Under the pieces are notes generated by a model. It did not search any database. It saw only the letters and a list, made by a program, of their open reading frames with translations, and was not told where the DNA came from. Positions 1-9,799 of a stretch of DNA of 64,000 nt are shown here, piece by piece; position 1 is the stretch's first letter; the number at the start of each line of letters is the position of its first letter. Location: assembly GCA_951799425.1 (NCBI GenBank), contig OX637394.1:32648001-32712000 (forward strand). Direction: 5' to 3'. Made by a program: the position numbers and the translations under genes. This DNA comes from Ilex aquifolium. Its lineage: Eukaryota > Streptophyta > Magnoliopsida > Aquifoliales > Aquifoliaceae.

Positions 1-285
1 ACTTTTAATGACATTCGGACTCAAATCACAACATTGACCAATGCCATAGGGTCGTCACAATAAGAGAAGGGGAAATTCCCCGCTCAACCTCAAGAGCACC
101 CTAGGGGTCAACACGTGATAGAGTCATTAGAGCCCACCAAAGAGAGTAGTGAGCAACTCAAGGTGGTCACCACCCTTAGGAGTGGCAAACAAATTGACAA
201 AACCATTTTGCCAAAAAGTCCCACCAAAAGCCACATTGGAAAAAGAAAAAGAGATTAAGGGCAATTCCAAGGGGTGTCAGGTGAG
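1..285 (+). pseudogene. Athila-like gag C-terminal linker fragment
   Basis: Reading the plus strand gives a Gln/Pro-rich stretch followed by VVTTLRSGKQIDKTIL, the linker between the gag zinc-knuckle region and the protease in Athila-type Ty3/gypsy elements. The equivalent stretch of element A (around 38240-38300) reads VVTTLRSGKVIDKTIR, which supports the family call. A stop near 61-63 and the lack of flanking gag or protease show a dead fragment. It runs off the left edge and ends abruptly near 285-290, where minus-strand LTR sequence begins. The junction is probably an insertion or recombination breakpoint. Confidence 0.75.
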
Positions 286-289
286 TGAA

Positions 290-998
290 AAAGAAAAGGT
301 AAAATGCAATAAAAACAAGGTTGGCTAATCCGGAGAGGTAATTCGAATGGGAATACCAAATCAACTCAATTTATTCAACTAATGGTGCCTAGATGCTTGA
401 TTGATTCGTACGAAGTGAGGGACTAATGTGGAGTGTAGGCTCAAGCATACCCCATGACAAGTCTACGGTGTATCAAGAGCTCACAACCACGTCCACACTC
501 AACCTAGTCAAACCAAGCACTTTACACTACAAGGTAGAATGGAGAATAGTTGATTGAGCATACCCAAGAGGAAGTTTCCCTTAGATTAGCCGACAAAAAG
601 CTTAGCTACTCATGTTTAAAGTAAAAGCATTCATAATGTAAAGAGACATGTAGATGAAATGGATTGAAAATAGAGATGAAATGAAGCTTAGAACTTGTAT
701 TAATACTAGGAGAAGGTAAACTACAAAGGAGAATTCATTTCATACAAAAATGGAAAGCTTAAAGACAAAACCCAGTTGAAAATATAAAAGTGCAAGAACA
801 TTGAGTTAAACTTGATCAATAAGCCCAATGAGCATTATGATGAGGGCTTAACTCAAGCCATTTCCTATTCCTTACCTGCAATCGCACATAAAATTCATTA
901 ATTGTTAGATTAATTGCATTTTCTCCCACTTCCACCACAAAAGCAAGTATAAAAGGAGTGCAAATGTGTACATGATGTGCAATATTTTGTGCTAATCA
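290..998 (-). repeat. Truncated 3' LTR of B1
   Basis: By eye this matches parts of the LTR at 5645-7464 (for example 'ggttggctaatccg' and 'caatattttgtgctaatca'). It starts on the minus strand with TGATTAGCAC at 998, next to the polypurine tract. Relative to the longer copy it lacks an internal block around 770-815 that in the relative holds the CCTTCCGGAAGG array. It also lacks the last ~310 bp, replaced by gag debris. Confidence 0.7.
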
Positions 999-1014
999 CA
1001 CCCCCCAACTTGAG
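999..1014 (-). other. Polypurine tract of B1
   Basis: On the minus strand this reads CAAGTTGGGGGGTGTG directly before the LTR start TGATTAGC. It is preceded by AGGGACTAGCAAAACT, a context shared with element C (7466-7478) and, more loosely, with element A (46855-46881). Confidence 0.75.
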
Positions 1015-1325
1015 TTTTGCTAGTCCCTAGCAAACCTTATTTTCAAACCTCAAAGCATAAAGCTACAACAATCCATTCATGAAAAACAAAACGCAAAACA
1101 ATCAAAATGCAAAAATCACAAGGCAATTAAAGTAATGACATTGGGCAAGATGAAACAAATGAATGTGGTTCTTTTCATTAATTCCTTCCAAAAGTTAAGT
1201 ACAAGGATTTAGAATTCAAAAAAAGAAACAACCCAAAAACACTAGAGACACTTCTACTAGGCCGATAATTCTAATCCTAACTGTGCAACAACTAAAACTA
1301 AAATAAACAAAACACAACGACACGA

Positions 1326-2510
1326 CTACTCGTCATCCTCGTCTCCAATTTCCTCCTCATCACTCTCCTCATCGTTGTCACCCGAGTCATCATCGTCGGA
1401 ACCCTCCACGTCGACAATAGTAGAAGCCATATGCACAGAGGTAGAGGGTCCAACCGAAGGAGGTGGAGGTCCACCAGGGATCGGCTCGCCCGAAAAGGTG
1501 TGCTCAAAGATCCGGGTCACCATCAGTGAAAGGCCATACATCGTCCTCTCCAAAGCGTCTAAGCGCTGTGGAACTGTACGGACCGGGACAAAGGTGGAAG
1601 GCCCAGAAGTAAACGGCCCAGCAGAGGATGGCTCAGGTCCCGAGGCTCTAGTTCTCTCACCCCTAGTCCTTGATGCCCTCTTACTACTACTCAATTTCCC
1701 AATAGCACCAACCTCAGGGGGCAGCAACACATCAGAGGTGTAATCCTTGACCTTGCAATGATAGCACATCTTAGTGACAAGATTGGTGAAAGGGAGATTT
1801 GCCTTCGGCTTTGCAGCCTGAGCGAACTCCTTCATGAACTCCCAAATAAACAAAGCCACATCCATAGTCTTCCCGGTCATAAATGCGTGGAGGAGGATGA
1901 GCTTCTCCATATTCGGGTTCTTCTCCACACCTCGAGGGCTCATATTGTAGTGCAGAATCTTGTTCATGAACCCGTAGGAGTGCTTGAGGCCCCCGACTAG
2001 AGTTGTCCCTTTGAATTGGATCGTGTCCTCATAGGTAAGTTGTACACACTTAGGGAGTGTTTTTTCCCCTTGGACATTGTGTGGGTAGACCGAGGTATTA
2101 GGGGGAGGCCAATGGTATTTCATCCAGGTAGCAATCAAATTCGGGGTCACGTCAGACGTCTTTCCCCTCACATTTGTCCTGAGAATACAACCATCCTCGT
2201 CCACCATATTCAATTTTTTATAAAATTCCCTACACAATGCCAGGTTATACCCGCTAACCGTCTCAAACCAAATTCCAAGCCCATGACCCTCAATTATCTT
2301 CACCACCTCTTCATTCGGCCCAAGAATGAACCTATCCACAAAACGCTCGCATGTGACATTTTTCTCGTCGATGCTTCGGTTGCGAGCATCGTTCCATGCT
2401 TTCTTCATCCTCTCTACCCTATCTCCACTCGACCTTGCCTCGGTCCTCTTGCGGGAACTAGTGCCCGCGGGTTTTGGGGAACCCGGACCCGTGCATTTCG
2501 TGCGGGCCAT
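1326..2510 (-). CDS. ORF3 of B1, putative plant transposon protein domain, intact
   Basis: A single open frame of 394 codons starting at the ATG of MARTK (2510). The frame is open further upstream to 2627, but that part is homologous to the untranslated leader of the element C copy. The first ~45 residues are basic and low-complexity. A central domain (~45-235) contains SERFVDRF-like (here CERFVDRFILGP), EFYKKL and NVRGKT motifs typical of the extra ORF of Athila-type elements ('putative plant transposon protein' family, by recall). A Pro/Ser-rich linker carries the RLDALE segment, and the last ~27 residues are almost all Asp/Glu. The function is not known. The acidic tail and basic N-terminus would suit a nuclear, chromatin- or transcription-related protein, which is inference. 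It is the only uninterrupted copy of ORF3 here. Confidence 0.8.
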   Translation of the reverse strand: MARTKCTGPGSPKPAGTSSRKRTEARSSGDRVERMKKAWNDARNRSIDEKNVTCERFVDRFILGPNEEVVKIIEGHGLGIWFETVSGYNLALCREFYKKLNMVDEDGCILRTNVRGKTSDVTPNLIATWMKYHWPPPNTSVYPHNVQGEKTLPKCVQLTYEDTIQFKGTTLVGGLKHSYGFMNKILHYNMSPRGVEKNPNMEKLILLHAFMTGKTMDVALFIWEFMKEFAQAAKPKANLPFTNLVTKMCYHCKVKDYTSDVLLPPEVGAIGKLSSSKRASRTRGERTRASGPEPSSAGPFTSGPSTFVPVRTVPQRLDALERTMYGLSLMVTRIFEHTFSGEPIPGGPPPPSVGPSTSVHMASTIVDVEGSDDDDSGDNDEESDEEEIGDEDDE

Positions 2511-2589
2511 GAATATCAACAGTGCCCTAACACCCAAAAATGACAAAAACCACATTAAGAGTTGCTCCACGGGCTCAAAAACGTTAAGA

Positions 2590-2842
2590 CAAGGAAGGCA
2601 TGAGCTTGGACCGGGAGAAATATGCAAGAAGGGGTGGTGCTACGAGTGGGTTAGAGATGCTCCCTCGTTGACCTCGCCGGAGGATCAATCGTGATATTGT
2701 TTCCCTCATTCCTAGGAGGGGGAAAATGCATTTTGGGGTTTGGCATTCTAGGGCTTTGCATTCGCCCACCCCTTGAAACATTAGCATCCTCATTCTCAAA
2801 GTTATCACCGACATCCACGGTTGGGTCTTTGTCAAGATTCAT
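2590..2842 (-). pseudogene. gag N-terminal fragment of B1
   Basis: The minus strand reads from MNLDKDPTVDVGDN to a segment (TTPSCIFLPVQA) that parallels the start of element A's gag (SVPSCFVFPANA), so this is the beginning of an Athila gag. A stop codon follows REHL (codon 64), and the gag core, zinc knuckle and all of pol are missing. Immediately downstream the sequence becomes the ORF3 leader. The fragment marks the left breakpoint of the B1 internal deletion. Confidence 0.65.
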
Positions 2843-2953
2843 ATTAGGTTCTAGGGTCGTCTAACCAATCTATTTTGGTCGTTCCGTCCCCACATGCAAA
2901 AACAATATCTACAATTGAAATGAAAAGTATATACAAGGAGCAACATACCTCAG

Positions 2954-2973
2954 CCCGTGATGAGAATCACGGG
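2954..2973 (-). promoter_or_regulatory. Leader stem-loop next to GGTAAGT
   Basis: CCCGTGAT-TCTC-ATCACGGG on the minus strand is an 8-bp perfect stem with a 4-nt loop. It is preceded by GGTAAGT (splice-donor-like) and followed by GGTATGT. Element C has the same arrangement at 24841-24854 with a shorter stem. It lies between the primer-binding site and gag, where packaging, dimerisation or splicing signals are expected. Confidence 0.55.
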
Positions 2974-3020
2974 ACTTACCTCCGTTGTTCGAAATCACCT
3001 TCTAATTCAACGCTTTGCCT

Positions 3021-3038
3021 TCCCCGGCAATGGCGACA
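3021..3038 (-). other. Primer-binding site (tRNA-Asp type) of B1
   Basis: The minus strand reads TGTCGCCATTGCCGGGGA, two differences from the Athila-type site TGGCGCCGTTGCCGGGGA complementary to the 3' end of tRNA-Asp. It sits 4 bases inside the LTR terminal CA at 3043-3044. Confidence 0.8.
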
Positions 3039-3042
3039 AAGA

Positions 3043-3185
3043 TGCTTGGTTGCGTTCACCCTAATCTCTAAACACGAACCCGAAATATGTGTATATGGCT
3101 TATATAAGTAGGTGAGTGTCACTCTCCCTCGGGTTTGATGCTAGAAATGGGGAAAACGTGTGTGGATGAAAATGTGTGTGTCAAG
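3043..3185 (-). repeat. 5' LTR remnant of B1 (U5 end)
   Basis: About 140 bp that match the U5 ends of the LTRs at 5645 and 24928 (shared 'gtgagtgtcactctccctcgg' region and 'ggggaaaacgtgtgtg'). Homology stops near 3185, where plus-strand gag debris begins, so U3 and its promoter have been lost. Confidence 0.7.
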
Positions 3186-3700
3186 TCCTCAAGGTCGAAA
3201 GGAAATCCAAGTAGACCTAAGTCTCCTAGAAGGGAAGGAGAAAATAAGGGGGAAAGGAAAGAGGAGCAAGGACCTCAATACTACAAGTGTCAAGGGTTGG
3301 GCCAGATGGCTTGAGAATGTTCTAATCGGAAGAAGAAAGATATGTCCATAGAGAGGAGAGAAAGTGAGTCCAATTCGACAATGAGTGAGGATACTTCCTC
3401 TCAAGAAAATGAGGAAGAGTTCATATCTTTAGTAGGCTCACACTCCTCCCTTCGAGAGAGACTTCAGAAAGTGAAGTCAACAGAGGGAGTACTCCACCAA
3501 TTTCTTGAGCTAACCCGATAGATTTTAAGGAAAAACGAGTGTGGGTGAGATGTGAGGACTTTGAGAGGCTCACCGTCTCTACCAAGTTGGATGCCCCAAG
3601 TGCTTCCAACAATGTCATGACTCCTAAGATGTAGGTGAGATGAGAAAGTATGGAGGTAATCTATCATGCATTTCATCGAATACCCTGGGGTCATACTGTG
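3186..3700 (+). pseudogene. Ty3/gypsy gag zinc-knuckle fragment
   Basis: The plus strand reads a basic Arg/Lys/Pro stretch, then YYKCQGLGQMA-stop-EC at about 3280-3320, a decayed CCHC zinc knuckle of the CYKCQGLGHMASEC type. The first Cys is Tyr, the His is Gln, and a stop interrupts it. A Ser/Glu-rich segment follows, as in other plant gypsy gag-protease junctions. No protease motif follows. It belongs to a different lineage from Athila and is opposite in orientation to B1. Confidence 0.6.
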
Positions 3701-4453
3701 AGACCTGAACATGCATACATTACATTTTATACAATGTCGGGTATTTAAATGAAAAGATTGATGTTAGTCATAGGACAAATTAAGAATTTTTGGAAACAGG
3801 GGATGTAAACTATGATCTTCGATTATAAGATTTAGGGTTTAATTAAGGGAATTGTAAAAATGTAGAATTTGATTGGTTAGTTAATGGAAGTGTAAACGTG
3901 GAATTGAGGTTTAAGGGAAATTAGGTGGGGGGTGTAATTAGTCCATAGTGGAGGCCATGTAAGGCAACGACTTGTCTTGACCAAAGGACCCTAGTCTAAC
4001 TAGTGGAGATGTACAAACATTGAGGGGGAAGTCTTCCTTTGTATGTGTTGTTCTTGGCTTTGGAGGAGAGCTAAGAAGGGAAGTCTTCAAACCTCCGGTG
4101 GAAGCTTCGGCAAGAGGGAGGGAATTCTTGTCCAACTAAGGTAAGTCAACCTCTTTTTCTTCTCTACACAACCTCCATAGCTCTAAGCTAGACAAAAATA
4201 TTTGGGTGGTGTTGGGTAGAGTTGGAATCTTCAAGGTGATCTAGTTGGTTCACTTGGAAGTTTCTGGTAGAATTCCTGCAAGGAAAACTTACATGTGGGT
4301 AACCTCTAAATCATTCAATTCATGTGTTTTAAATCTCAATTTATGTGTTTTGAATCCTTAAATGTTGGTGTAATGATAATAATGTTGGGTGTGGAAGGAA
4401 GATGGAGGGAAGCATTAAAACCCAAGTTGTTAAGTTTCGGTACAACCATGTGT
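3701..4453. other. Unassigned AT-rich stretch, possible LTR
   Basis: No coding capacity was recognised. 'tgtgagacctgaacatgc' at 3709 could be an LTR start, and the stretch leads into the palindrome array at 4454, as LTR U3 regions elsewhere in the window do. No matching second LTR was found in the window. Confidence 0.3.
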
Positions 4454-4592
4454 CTACCAGGAGGAGGCGGTTCTGTTTGTGTTCTATTGGTAGGAACTAT
4501 GGTTCTACAGGTAGGAAGCTATTCTATTTGTGTTCTACCGGTAGGAACTATAGAACGATATAAGAGTATTCTGCCTGGTGATGTACTGGTAG
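4454..4592. repeat. CTACCGGTAG palindrome array, copy 1
   Basis: Copies and near-copies of CTACCGGTAG start at 4454, 4484, 4505, 4535 and 4583. The best is the near-palindrome GTTCTACCGGTAGGAAC at 4532-4548. Start distances alternate 30, 21, 30, giving a 51-bp repeat. The same word and nearly the same spacing occur at 61598-61787. Confidence 0.75.
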
Positions 4593-4696
4593 GACTTATA
4601 TCGATACAATAGGACAAAATTTCTATTTTTATGTGGAATCCTCTAATCCTCTACGCGTTCACCACTCCTTAGGCTTTCCAAAACATTGAGTGGGGG

Positions 4697-5644
4697 GAGT
4701 ACTTGCAAAGAACCAATGAATCCTCCTATTCCAATAGTCCTCTTGTCTTAGAAATGACTCATGATTGTACAAAGTACCTTAACTTTGCTAGATGCATCCA
4801 ATCAGTCAATAAACAATCAAAAGATAAAGCATTAAGCATAAATAAAATGCACAAAAATAACTTCCGAATGGTTTATACTTGTCCATCACCTCTTACTAAA
4901 GAGTGAATGAGAAACTACTCACTCTTCATGACTTTGAGAAAGCTAGAAAAGTGAGTGATTCTCATCCTTCAAAGTAGAGGAGGTAAAAGATACAATACAC
5001 TACACAATAAGCCTATCTTCGACGAAGAATGAGTGAACACTACCCACCCTTCAAGGCTACAATAGAGCTAGAAAGGTGAGATAGTTTCACTTCTCTAAGT
5101 GAAGAAAGAAGCTTTACAATGGAAGCTAATGAAACTAATAATGAAAGTAAAAGAAAGCTAGTTACATTTGGAGGGTTTCTTCCTCTTCCCAAGATTTTTC
5201 CTTACTAGCCTTGAAGGGAAGGTATTTATAGGCAAGGAGGAGGGGGTAAAAATACAGATCCAAGTGCTTAAATTCCAAGTGAATGCCAAAAAATCCGGAT
5301 GGAAATCGAATCATACTGCAGCTTGTCTGGGGATTACGTTCGAACGTGTAATGGCGTTCGAATGTGGAGTCTTGTCTTCTTTGATGGGCGTTCGAACGCT
5401 GACTGGAGTTTGAACATAATACTCAAGTGGTTTTTGTCCTCCACAGTGAAGAGCTGCAACATGCCACGTGTCATCACCCCTAGTAAGCTCCTGGGGGTCA
5501 TCAATTAATTCAAGATGGCGTTCGAACGTGGATTGGCGTTCGATCGCTGACTGGAGTTTGAACGTAAAGCTCAAGTGGCTTTTGTCCTTCTCAGGGAAGC
5601 TGCAACATGCCACATGCCATCACCCTAGCAATCTCCTGGGGTCC
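4697..5644 (-). repeat. Athila A-type LTR fragment
   Basis: This is the reverse complement of the middle of element A's LTRs (compare 33080-33830 and 47160-48080). The TATA box region reads CCTATAAATACC on the minus strand (TATAAATA at 5230-5223). CGTTCGAACG sites lie upstream of it at 5337, 5355, 5389, 5407, 5519, 5537 and 5555 (some degenerate). Both LTR ends are missing, and no gag or pol of this copy lies beside it. It may be where the LTR at 5645 inserted. Confidence 0.8.
5337..5564 (-). promoter_or_regulatory. CGTTCGAACG array in LTR fragment
   Basis: Sites start at 5337/5355, 5389/5407 and 5519/5537/5555, each step within a group being 18 bp. Group spacing is 52 bp (5337 to 5389) and 130 bp (5389 to 5519), the same values as in the LTRs of element A. 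The nearest site is ~105 bp upstream of TATAAATA (5230-5223, minus strand). Confidence 0.8.
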
Positions 5645-7464
5645 TGCTTGATCCGTTTTGACCCTAATCTCCGACCATGATTCTAGTAATGTATATGTGA
5701 CTTATACAGTTAGGTGAGTGTCACTCTCCCTCGGATATCATGCAAGAAAAGGGGAAAACGTGTGTGTGGAATGAAAATGTGCGTGTGCAAAAGTGCTCCC
5801 CAAGCGAAGAGAGACTTTCGAGTGTCATGTTTTACTTGGAATTAAGTATTCCAAGGTCGTCTCCTCAGGGAAGGAATGTTAAATTGTGTGAAGATGATTT
5901 TGTAAAAATAGAAAAGTGTAAAATCTAGTAAATTGGTGTTTGGGTGAGTGAAGATTGTTGGTAAAATGCAATAAAAATAAGGTTGGCTAATCCGAAGAGG
6001 TCATTCCAATGGGAGTACCAAATCAACTCAATTCATTCAACCAATGGTGCCTAGGTGCTTGATTGATTCGTAGGAAGTGAGGGACTAATGTGGAATGTAG
6101 GCTCAAGCATACCCCGTGACAAGTCTACGATGTATCAAGAGCTCACAACAACGTCTGCACTCAACCTAGTCAAATCAAGCACTTTACACTGCGAGGTAGA
6201 ATGGAGAAGAGTTGATTTAGCATACCCAAGAGGAAGTTCCCCTTGGATTAACCAACAAAAAGCTTAGCTACTCATGTTTAAAGTAAAAGAATTCATAATG
6301 TAAAGAGACATGTAGATGAAATGGACTGAAAATAGAGATGAAATGAAGCTTAGAACTTGTATTAAATGCAAAGTCATACATGATATGAAGAAACATTGTG
6401 AAGAGATGAAGATTGAAACTTGTATTAATGCAAGAAAAGTTAAACTACAAAGAAGTGCATTTAATACCCATTTGAAAAGCTTGAGAGGAAAAACTTAAAT
6501 ACAAACATGGTAGAATCTAGAATACATAACTAAACTTGCAATACACTTGAAATAAATGACATTAAAGTGCATTAAATGAAGATTACAAGAGGCTTACAAC
6601 AAACTACAAGTGAAATGGGTAAGAAAATGTAAAAAAAAAAAACTTCTCTCTCTAAAACTGTCTACTTCCTTGAGCTTCTCTCTCTATAATGCAGAGTAAT
6701 TAGTCTAAAATGGTGTAACTCCCTGCATTTTCGTCTATGAGGCCCTATATCATGTGTGTGTAGGTCTCCCATCAATAGGGTAGCTGAGTTGATGGCTTGG
6801 ACAGGCTAGGAAAAGCCTAGCCTGCAACATCCCAGACTTCCACCTTCTCTCTCATCCTCATTAATGCATTGGCCTCCAAAGTACAACCTTAAGTGTAGGG
6901 AGGCATGTATGTATATAGAATGTGTCAGGGGACAAGTGGGAGAATCATAAGTGAGACCTCCAAGTGGCTGAGCTTGAGGTACAGATGTCTGACATTTCTG
7001 GGCAAAACCTTCTGGCAGGTCGATGCAATCCTTCCGAAAGGTTTTGGCAGAGGCAGAGGAAAAAGCTATCCAGTATGTCTAACCTTCTGGAAGGTCGATA
7101 CAAACCTTCCGAAAAGTTTTCTTCCAGTGTGCAAAACCTTTCGGAAGGTTTTGGCAGGTAGAAGTTGTCCAGTGTGCAAACCTTCCGGAAGGTCTATGAC
7201 CAAACCTTCCGGAAGGTTATTTCCTGATTTGCCTTTTTCTTGATTTCTTCACCTTCCAAGCCTCCCTTTAAGCCACCCCTCATCTCCATTGAATTTGAGC
7301 ACTACGATGGGGGCTTAACTCAACCATTTCCAACTCTTTGTCTACAATCACACAACAACATCATTAATTGTTTGCTTAATTGCATTTCCTCCCATTTCCA
7401 CCACAAAAAGCAAGTATAAAAGGGTATAAAAGCATACATAATGTGCAATATTTTGTGCTAATCA
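5645..7464 (-). repeat. 3' LTR of element C (1.82 kb)
   Basis: On the minus strand the LTR begins TGATTAGCAC at 7464, just after the polypurine tract, and ends in CA at 5645. The U5 portion matches the LTRs at 290-998, 3043-3185 and 24928-26540. U3 holds the CCTTCCGGAAGG array (7008-7216). A weak TATA-like GATATAGGG lies near 6750 on the minus strand. Its left end abuts the Athila A-type LTR fragment. Confidence 0.75.
7008..7216 (-). promoter_or_regulatory. CCTTCCGGAAGG array in U3 of the element C 3' LTR
   Basis: Sites start at 7008, 7030, 7083, 7105, 7137, 7181 and 7205; those at 7181 and 7205 are perfect 12-bp palindromes. Pairs are spaced 22, 22 and 24 bp, and the first two pairs repeat at 75 bp. 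Spacers such as GGTCGATRCAA are shared with the internal array at 9356-9464. Confidence 0.85.
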
Positions 7465-7465
7465 C

Positions 7466-7478
7466 ACCCCCAACTTGA
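7466..7478 (-). other. Polypurine tract of element C
   Basis: The minus strand reads CAAGTTGGGGGTG immediately before the LTR start, preceded by AGGGACTAGCAAAACT. This matches the B1 tract nearly base for base. Confidence 0.7.
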
Positions 7479-7778
7479 GTTTTGCTAGTCCCTAGCAAAC
7501 TTTATTTCAAACCACAAGGTAAAAAAACTACAACAACCCATTCATACAAGTAAATCATCAAACATACAAAATGCAAAAATCACGCAATTAGAGAAATAGA
7601 CTTGGGCAAGATAAAATGAAACAACGGTGGTACTTTTCATTAATCATTTTCAAAAGTTCAGTACAATGAGTTAGAGTTCAAAAAAAAACGGCCCATCATC
7701 TACTAGGCCGATAAAACTAACCCTAACTGTGTACAACCTAAAACCAAAAGAAACAAAAAAAAAAAAAAGACGACACAA

Positions 7779-8962
7779 CTACTCGTTGTCCTCATCTCCA
7801 GCATCATCGCTCCCAGGCTCACTCTCATCACCACCCTCCTCCTCGTCATCATCATCATTGTCTTCGCCGGAGCCTCCCACCTCGACAACTGTAGAAGGTC
7901 CAACCAGAGGCGGCGGAGGTCCATTGGGGATGGGCTCGCCCGGAAAGGTATGCTGGAAGATCTGAGTCACCATCAGTGAAAGTCCATGCATCGTAGTCTC
8001 CAGAGCGTCCAAACGCTGAGACACAGTGCGGACCGAGGCTGAAGTAAAAGGTCCAGAAGATGATGGCCCAATTGAGAATTGCTCAGGCCCCGAGGCACTA
8101 GCTCTCTCACCCCCAGTCCTTGCTGCCCTCTTACTACTACTCAATTTCCCAATTGCACCAGTCTTAGGGGGGAGCAACACATCATGTGCATAGGCCTTGA
8201 CCTTGCAATGGGAGCACATCCTAGTGACGAGGTTGGCGAAGGGGAGATTCACCTTCGGCTTTGCAGCCTGAGCGAACTCCTTCATGAATTCCTAGATCAA
8301 AAGCTCCACATCCATTTGCTTCCCTGTCATGAACGCATGTAGAAGTGCGAGCTTCTCCACATTAGGGTTCTTCTTCGCACCCCTAAGACTCAGATTATAG
8401 TGTAGGATCTTGTACATGACCCCGTAGGAATGCTTGAGGCCACCGACTAGAGTGTTCCCCTTGAATTTGGTTGGGTCCTCGTAGGTGAGCTGCACATACT
8501 CAGAGAGTGTTTTACTCCCTTCGACATTGTGTGGGTAGACCGGGGTATTAGGGGGAGGCCTATGGTAATTCAACAGGGTAGCAATCATATCCGGGGTCAC
8601 GTCAAATGTCTTCCCCCTCACATTCGTCCTAAGAATCGAACCATCCTCGCCTAACAACATCAATTTCCTATAAAATTACCTACGCAACGCCAAGTTATAG
8701 TCATTAACCGGCTCAACCAAAATCCCCAATCCATGCCCCTCGATAATCCTCACCACCTCGTTATTTGGCCCAAGAGTAATCTTATCCACAAATCTCTCAG
8801 ATTTGACATTTTTCTCATTTATCCTTTGCTTGCGAGCATTATGCCTTGCTTTCGTCCTCCTCTCTGCCCTATCTCCACTACTTGGGCCCTCCACACTCCT
8901 CTTGTGGGAACTAGTGCCCATGGGTTGTGGGGAATCGAGACCGTACGTTTGGTGCGGGCCAT
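7779..8962 (-). pseudogene. ORF3 of element C (broken)
   Basis: Homologous throughout to the intact B1 ORF3: MARTK start at 8962, a SERFVDKI-like motif, NVRGKT, the GGLKHSYG segment, RLDALE and a Glu/Asp-rich tail. It is broken by about one missing base shortly after MARTKRT, a nonsense codon just before FYRKL (near 8674) and another before EFMKEFAQ (near 8292). Otherwise the frame is preserved, so the damage is recent compared with element A's copy. A palindrome array and a TATA-like sequence lie 360-500 bp upstream. Confidence 0.8.
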
Positions 8963-9319
8963 GAGAATCAATAGTGCCCCAAAACCCAAAATCGTCAAAA
9001 ACCACAACAAGAGTTGCTCAATGGGCTCAAAAACATCGAGGGAGATCCTATCCATGCGAACCATTGCAATGGAGTTCAAGGTTTTGGAGAAGATCAAAGA
9101 GAACTTGAGAATTGGGAGAAAAGAGAAACCTAGGGTTTTAAAGGAGAACTCCAAGAAATTTTGGTAGAATTCAAGTAATAAACAACCCTAGCTATGGAAG
9201 ATGGAAGGTTTGGATGGTGGGTGAGAGATCTTTGAAGCTTGGAAGAGATTAGAGAGAGAGAAGAGAGTTTGGGAGATTAAGATTTGAGGGAAATGTGAAG
9301 AGTTTCTCGAAAAAATTGA

Positions 9320-9464
9320 ACTTAAAAACCCTCGTTTTTAGCCTTCTGGGCAAGACCTTCCGGAAGGTCGATACAAACCTTTCAGAAGATTTTGGCAGAA
9401 GCTGAGTCAAAAGCTGTCTAGTGTGCCTAACCTTCCGGAAGGTCGATGCAAACCTTCCAGAAGG
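9320..9464 (-). promoter_or_regulatory. Internal CCTTCCGGAAGG array and TATA-like box before ORF3 of C
   Basis: Sites start at 9356 (perfect), 9378, 9431 (perfect) and 9453, with a degenerate one at 9342. Pair spacing is 22 bp and pair period 75 bp, exactly as in the 3' LTR of the same element, with shared spacer GGTCGATRCAAA. On the minus strand GGCTAAAAACGAGG follows, at the place where element A has GGGTATAAAAACC. This looks like a second promoter for ORF3, now with a weakened TATA box. Confidence 0.7.
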
Positions 9465-9465
9465 T

Positions 9466-9799
9466 TTTGCCTTTTTTGCAAAACAATTCCTGTGCTCCAA
9501 AACTCACATCCAGTCCAACTTATCCCAACTCCTAGACATTCTAACAGCCTATCTATGACATCATCTCTACCAAAAAATTGAACCACAATTGAGTGATCAT
9601 GCCCAAAGTCATTTCCGAAACTGCAATATGATTTAAAATTTTGATGCTTTTAAAATACAAGACATGGATTTCTAAGTTTAACTACCAAATGAATACTCAA
9701 AATGTAAAACATAGATTCAAATGACAAAGGTATTCCTAATTCTATCCAATATTGAAAACTTGAGCAATATTTCCCTATCCTTTAAGCATAGGGCTACAT
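9466..9799. other. Non-coding spacer
   Basis: AT-rich sequence between the internal array and the repeated post-pol block. No gene or signal was recognised. Confidence 0.5.

Larger units (their letters stand above)
290..3185 (-). mobile_element. B1: deleted non-autonomous Athila derivative
   Basis: Read on the minus strand the order is: LTR remnant (3185-3043), tRNA-Asp-type primer-binding site, stem-loop leader, first part of gag, intact extra ORF (ORF3), polypurine tract and a truncated 3' LTR (998-290). Protease, reverse transcriptase, RNase H and integrase are absent. Gag breaks off near 2590 and runs straight into the leader of ORF3, so a single internal deletion fits. No target duplication was found because both LTRs are truncated. 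The element could only have moved with enzymes from an autonomous relative such as element C. Confidence 0.75.

Noticed and set aside
1407-2627. Hydrophobic segment upstream of MARTK in ORF3 as an envelope-like membrane anchor
   Set aside because: In B1 it is in frame, but in element C the corresponding segment is in a different frame from ORF3. The MARTK start is family-typical, so it is more likely leader sequence.
1375-2694. Long plus-strand frames opposite ORF3 of B1
   Set aside because: They lie antisense to an intact, family-recognised frame and have no recognisable motifs. They are shadows of its codon pattern.
4703-4906. 67-residue frame conserved with 47874-48098 (minus)
   Set aside because: Both are the same non-coding LTR segment. 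Similarity follows DNA homology, and the frame is antisense to the LTR transcript.
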